Origin: Clostridium sp.
Lineage (GTDB): Bacteria > Bacillota > Clostridia > Clostridiales > Clostridiaceae
Direction: 5' to 3'
NCBI RefSeq assembly: GCF_029258205.1
Contig: NZ_JARHZJ010000022.1
Span: forward strand, 1 to 62,723
DNA length: 62,723 nucleotides
Shown in pieces: positions 61,644-62,723 of this stretch (position 1 is the first letter of the stretch; the number at the start of each line of letters is the position of its first letter). The notes below the pieces were generated by a model. That model saw nothing but the letters and a program-made list of their open reading frames with translations. It searched no databases and was not told the DNA's origin. The position numbers and the translations under genes are program-made.

Positions 61644-61835
61644 ATGAGACTGAAAAATATTTGCTTTATGGCTATAACTACAATATTATGTACCTCTGTA
61701 TTAAATTGAGGTTTAGTTCAATCTGATAAGACTTCAAAAACTACTGGAATAATAAATACTAATGGTGAAGAAATTAAAAATCTTCAAAGGAAAGATTACT
61801 TAGCGTTAGAAGTTTATACAAGCGAATTAATTTAA
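61644..61835 (+). pseudogene. Small exported-protein gene interrupted by TGA
   Basis: A reading frame with a GGGAGAAT ribosome site encodes MRLKNICFMAITTILCTSVLN, a good signal or lipoprotein leader, then TGA (61707-61709). The same frame continues for 41 codons (GLVQSDKTSKTTGII...) to TAA 61833. TGA differs by one base from the Cys codons TGT and TGC, so the ancestral protein may have had Cys here as a lipidation site. It most likely cannot be made now. Confidence 0.6.
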
Positions 61836-61840
61836 ATAAA

Positions 61841-61892
61841 AACTCATTCCAAAAAAATCTTAAAGGATTTAGATTGGAATGAGCTTTCTTAT
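61841..61892. terminator. Terminator between the interrupted gene and the ytxG-like gene
   Basis: Arms CTCATTCCAA and TTGGAATGAG enclose a second AAATCT/AGATT stem. The plus strand ends in a T-rich tail. On the minus strand the tail after the stem (GTTTTTATTTAAA) is also T-rich, so both directions are plausible. Confidence 0.82.
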
Positions 61893-62224
61893 TTTTTAAA
61901 AAAAACTTGATTAATTATCTTAGCGATTTCTTTAACTGTTTCAACATTAGATTCTATATTTTCTTTAGCAACAATTAAGTCAGCTGTAGTTTCAGTTGCG
62001 ACATCAGATATATCTTTAATGTTTTGACAAGCATCATTAACATTATCAGCTATTGTAGGCAAATCGTTAATAGTCTTAGTAAGGTTGTCCTTATTTTGAT
62101 CTAAAAGACTATTTATATTTGATACTAACTTTAAAACTTTGTTTAATGTCAGTATCAAATAAACAATAGCCACACAACCTAATAAAGCTAATAATAGATA
62201 AATAAAATTTAAATCTATATACAT
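61889..62224 (-). CDS. DUF948-type membrane protein (YtxG-like)
   Basis: A 111-residue protein with an N-terminal transmembrane helix (about 7-28) and a long amphipathic helical region (30-105) of the kind seen in DUF948 proteins. In Bacillus the similar YtxG is encoded with YtxH in a general-stress operon. Here it lies 14 bases after a YtxH-like gene on the same strand, which supports the pairing. The function is unknown; membrane-associated scaffolding is a guess. Confidence 0.75.
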   Translation of the reverse strand: MYIDLNFIYLLLALLGCVAIVYLILTLNKVLKLVSNINSLLDQNKDNLTKTINDLPTIADNVNDACQNIKDISDVATETTADLIVAKENIESNVETVKEIAKIINQVFFKK

Positions 62225-62238
62225 AATTATTAGTTATC

Positions 62239-62646
62239 TTATTTAACTTCTTCAGTTTCTACAGAAGTAGCTTCATCTGCAACTTCAACAGGAGTATTTA
62301 AGTTTTTTTCTACAGCTTCTTCAATGTTTTTACATTTTTTACTATTAAGGTATTCTTTTATTTTGTTCTTAGCATCAGAAATGTTTTCTTTTCCCTTTGC
62401 AACTTGTGTATTTAAATTTTCTTTTAATTCAATACCTTTATCATTTAACTTTTGAGCAGCCTTTTTTGAATTCTCTTTGATATCATTTCTTGTTTCTTTT
62501 CCAGACTTAGGAGCAAATAGTAAACCGCCTAATACTCCAGCTAATGTACCAACAGCAGCTCCAGTTACAGCTACTTTAGCTTTTTTATTTCTTTCTACTC
62601 TAGCTTTAGCTTTTCTTTTTTCTTCTATTAATCTTGCTAAACTCAT
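62239..62646 (-). CDS. YtxH-domain protein
   Basis: A 135-residue protein. After a basic start (LIEEKRKAKARVERNKKAK) comes the glycine-rich helix AVGTLAGVLGGLLFAPKSGKETR (given in part; residues about 32-55) that defines YtxH proteins. A Lys/Glu/Asn-rich amphipathic helix with late-embryogenesis-like periodicity and an acidic tail follow. YtxH proteins are stress-associated and otherwise uncharacterised. GGGAGG is well placed before ATG. It is the first gene of a pair with the DUF948 protein, driven by the promoter at 62688-62715. Confidence 0.8.
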   Translation of the reverse strand: MSLARLIEEKRKAKARVERNKKAKVAVTGAAVGTLAGVLGGLLFAPKSGKETRNDIKENSKKAAQKLNDKGIELKENLNTQVAKGKENISDAKNKIKEYLNSKKCKNIEEAVEKNLNTPVEVADEATSVETEEVK

Positions 62647-62687
62647 AATCTTTACCTCCCAATAAATTATTGATTTCGTTTAATTAA

Positions 62688-62715
62688 ATTATACTATATA
62701 GTATAAAAAAATCAA
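62688..62715 (-). promoter_or_regulatory. Promoter of the ytxGH-like pair with a palindrome
   Basis: On the minus strand TTGATT (62715-62710) and a perfect TATAAT (62693-62688) are 16 bases apart. A 16-bp perfect palindrome TATACTATATAGTATA (62690-62705) covers the spacer and most of the -10 box and is a possible repressor site. AT-rich chance palindromes are not rare, so this is tentative. Confidence 0.5.
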
Positions 62716-62723
62716 TAATAATT

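Noticed and set aside
61644..61835. Selenocysteine readthrough at the in-frame TGA
   Set aside because: No SECIS-like stem-loop is evident right after the codon, the host position looks like a lipobox Cys or simple mutation, and the product is a tiny exported protein unlike known selenoproteins.
1..62723. CRISPR arrays, tRNA or rRNA genes and IS elements
   Set aside because: No regularly spaced direct repeats of 25-40 bases, no cloverleaf with CCA-type end and GTTCGAATC-like arm, and no transposase frame were seen on either strand.

Overview
The window is low-GC DNA with strong Shine-Dalgarno sites, many intrinsic terminators, spore-former proteins and sortase-anchored pili. It reads as a Clostridium chromosome and almost certainly Clostridium perfringens. 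The clearest marker is the family-125 alpha-mannosidase at 55955-57238, whose Asp220 and Glu393 fall exactly at the numbering published for the C. perfringens enzyme. No prophage, insertion sequence, tRNA, rRNA or CRISPR array is visible. The DNA looks like stable chromosome carrying several accessory surface and carbohydrate loci.

Layout. 1-2400: two related, possibly spore-surface proteins, then a cyclic-di-GMP-I riboswitch with its own terminator. 2508-7916: a secreted M26-type zinc metalloprotease under that riboswitch, a rubrerythrin-like protein, a lone TcdE-type holin and a polysaccharide deacetylase lipoprotein. 8055-13114 (minus strand): a pilus operon running from promoter through a structured leader with a long terminator hairpin to a tip adhesin, a major pilin and a class C sortase. 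The adhesin appears to start at a non-standard ATT codon, and the sortase start codon is buried in a hairpin. 13331-16534: a GntR/UTRA regulator diverging from uridine phosphorylase and phosphopentomutase. 16847-20745: a metallophosphoesterase, a small basic protein, a beta-hydroxyacid dehydrogenase, and a xanthine-type permease behind a guanine riboswitch.

20957-33542 is a complete hexuronide pathway in two operons around a FadR-type regulator. The first operon encodes a HAD phosphatase, KDG kinase, a GH3 glycosidase and beta-glucuronidase. The second encodes an SDR reductase, KDPG aldolase, mannonate dehydratase, glucuronate isomerase and a GPH-family transporter. One operator sequence is repeated, identically or in part, before all three transcription units. 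Together they would import and cleave glucuronides and convert glucuronate via fructuronate, mannonate, KDG and KDPG to pyruvate and glyceraldehyde-3-phosphate.

33719-38931: purine nucleoside phosphorylase with PnuC and a Crp-family regulator (possible nicotinamide riboside salvage), a three-gene membrane/coiled-coil cassette and a YitT protein. 39139-42099: a decayed Cof-type HAD gene, then a GlpA/GlpB-like flavoprotein pair. 42418-45676: a beta-carbonic anhydrase, a zinc-ribbon protein, and htpG behind a perfect CIRCE operator. 46119-51795: a LacI-type regulator, a GH13 glucosidase, a maltose/glucose-type PTS and an EEP-family protein, with paired palindromic operators and a structured leader or small RNA. 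52113-57238: a UvrD-like helicase with an inserted DEDDh exonuclease, trmB and the GH125 mannosidase. 57388-62723: a MITE-like repeat, a lipoprotein, a small protein, a candidate small RNA, lepB, a metal-ligand-less paralogue of the phosphoesterase at 16847, an alpha/beta hydrolase, a TGA-interrupted small gene and a ytxGH-like pair.

The least explained items are the leader and non-canonical start signals of the pilus operon, the pseudo-phosphoesterase, two candidate small RNAs or leaders (about 58770-58857 and 47252-47350), and the two repeats sharing 14-bp terminal inverted repeats.
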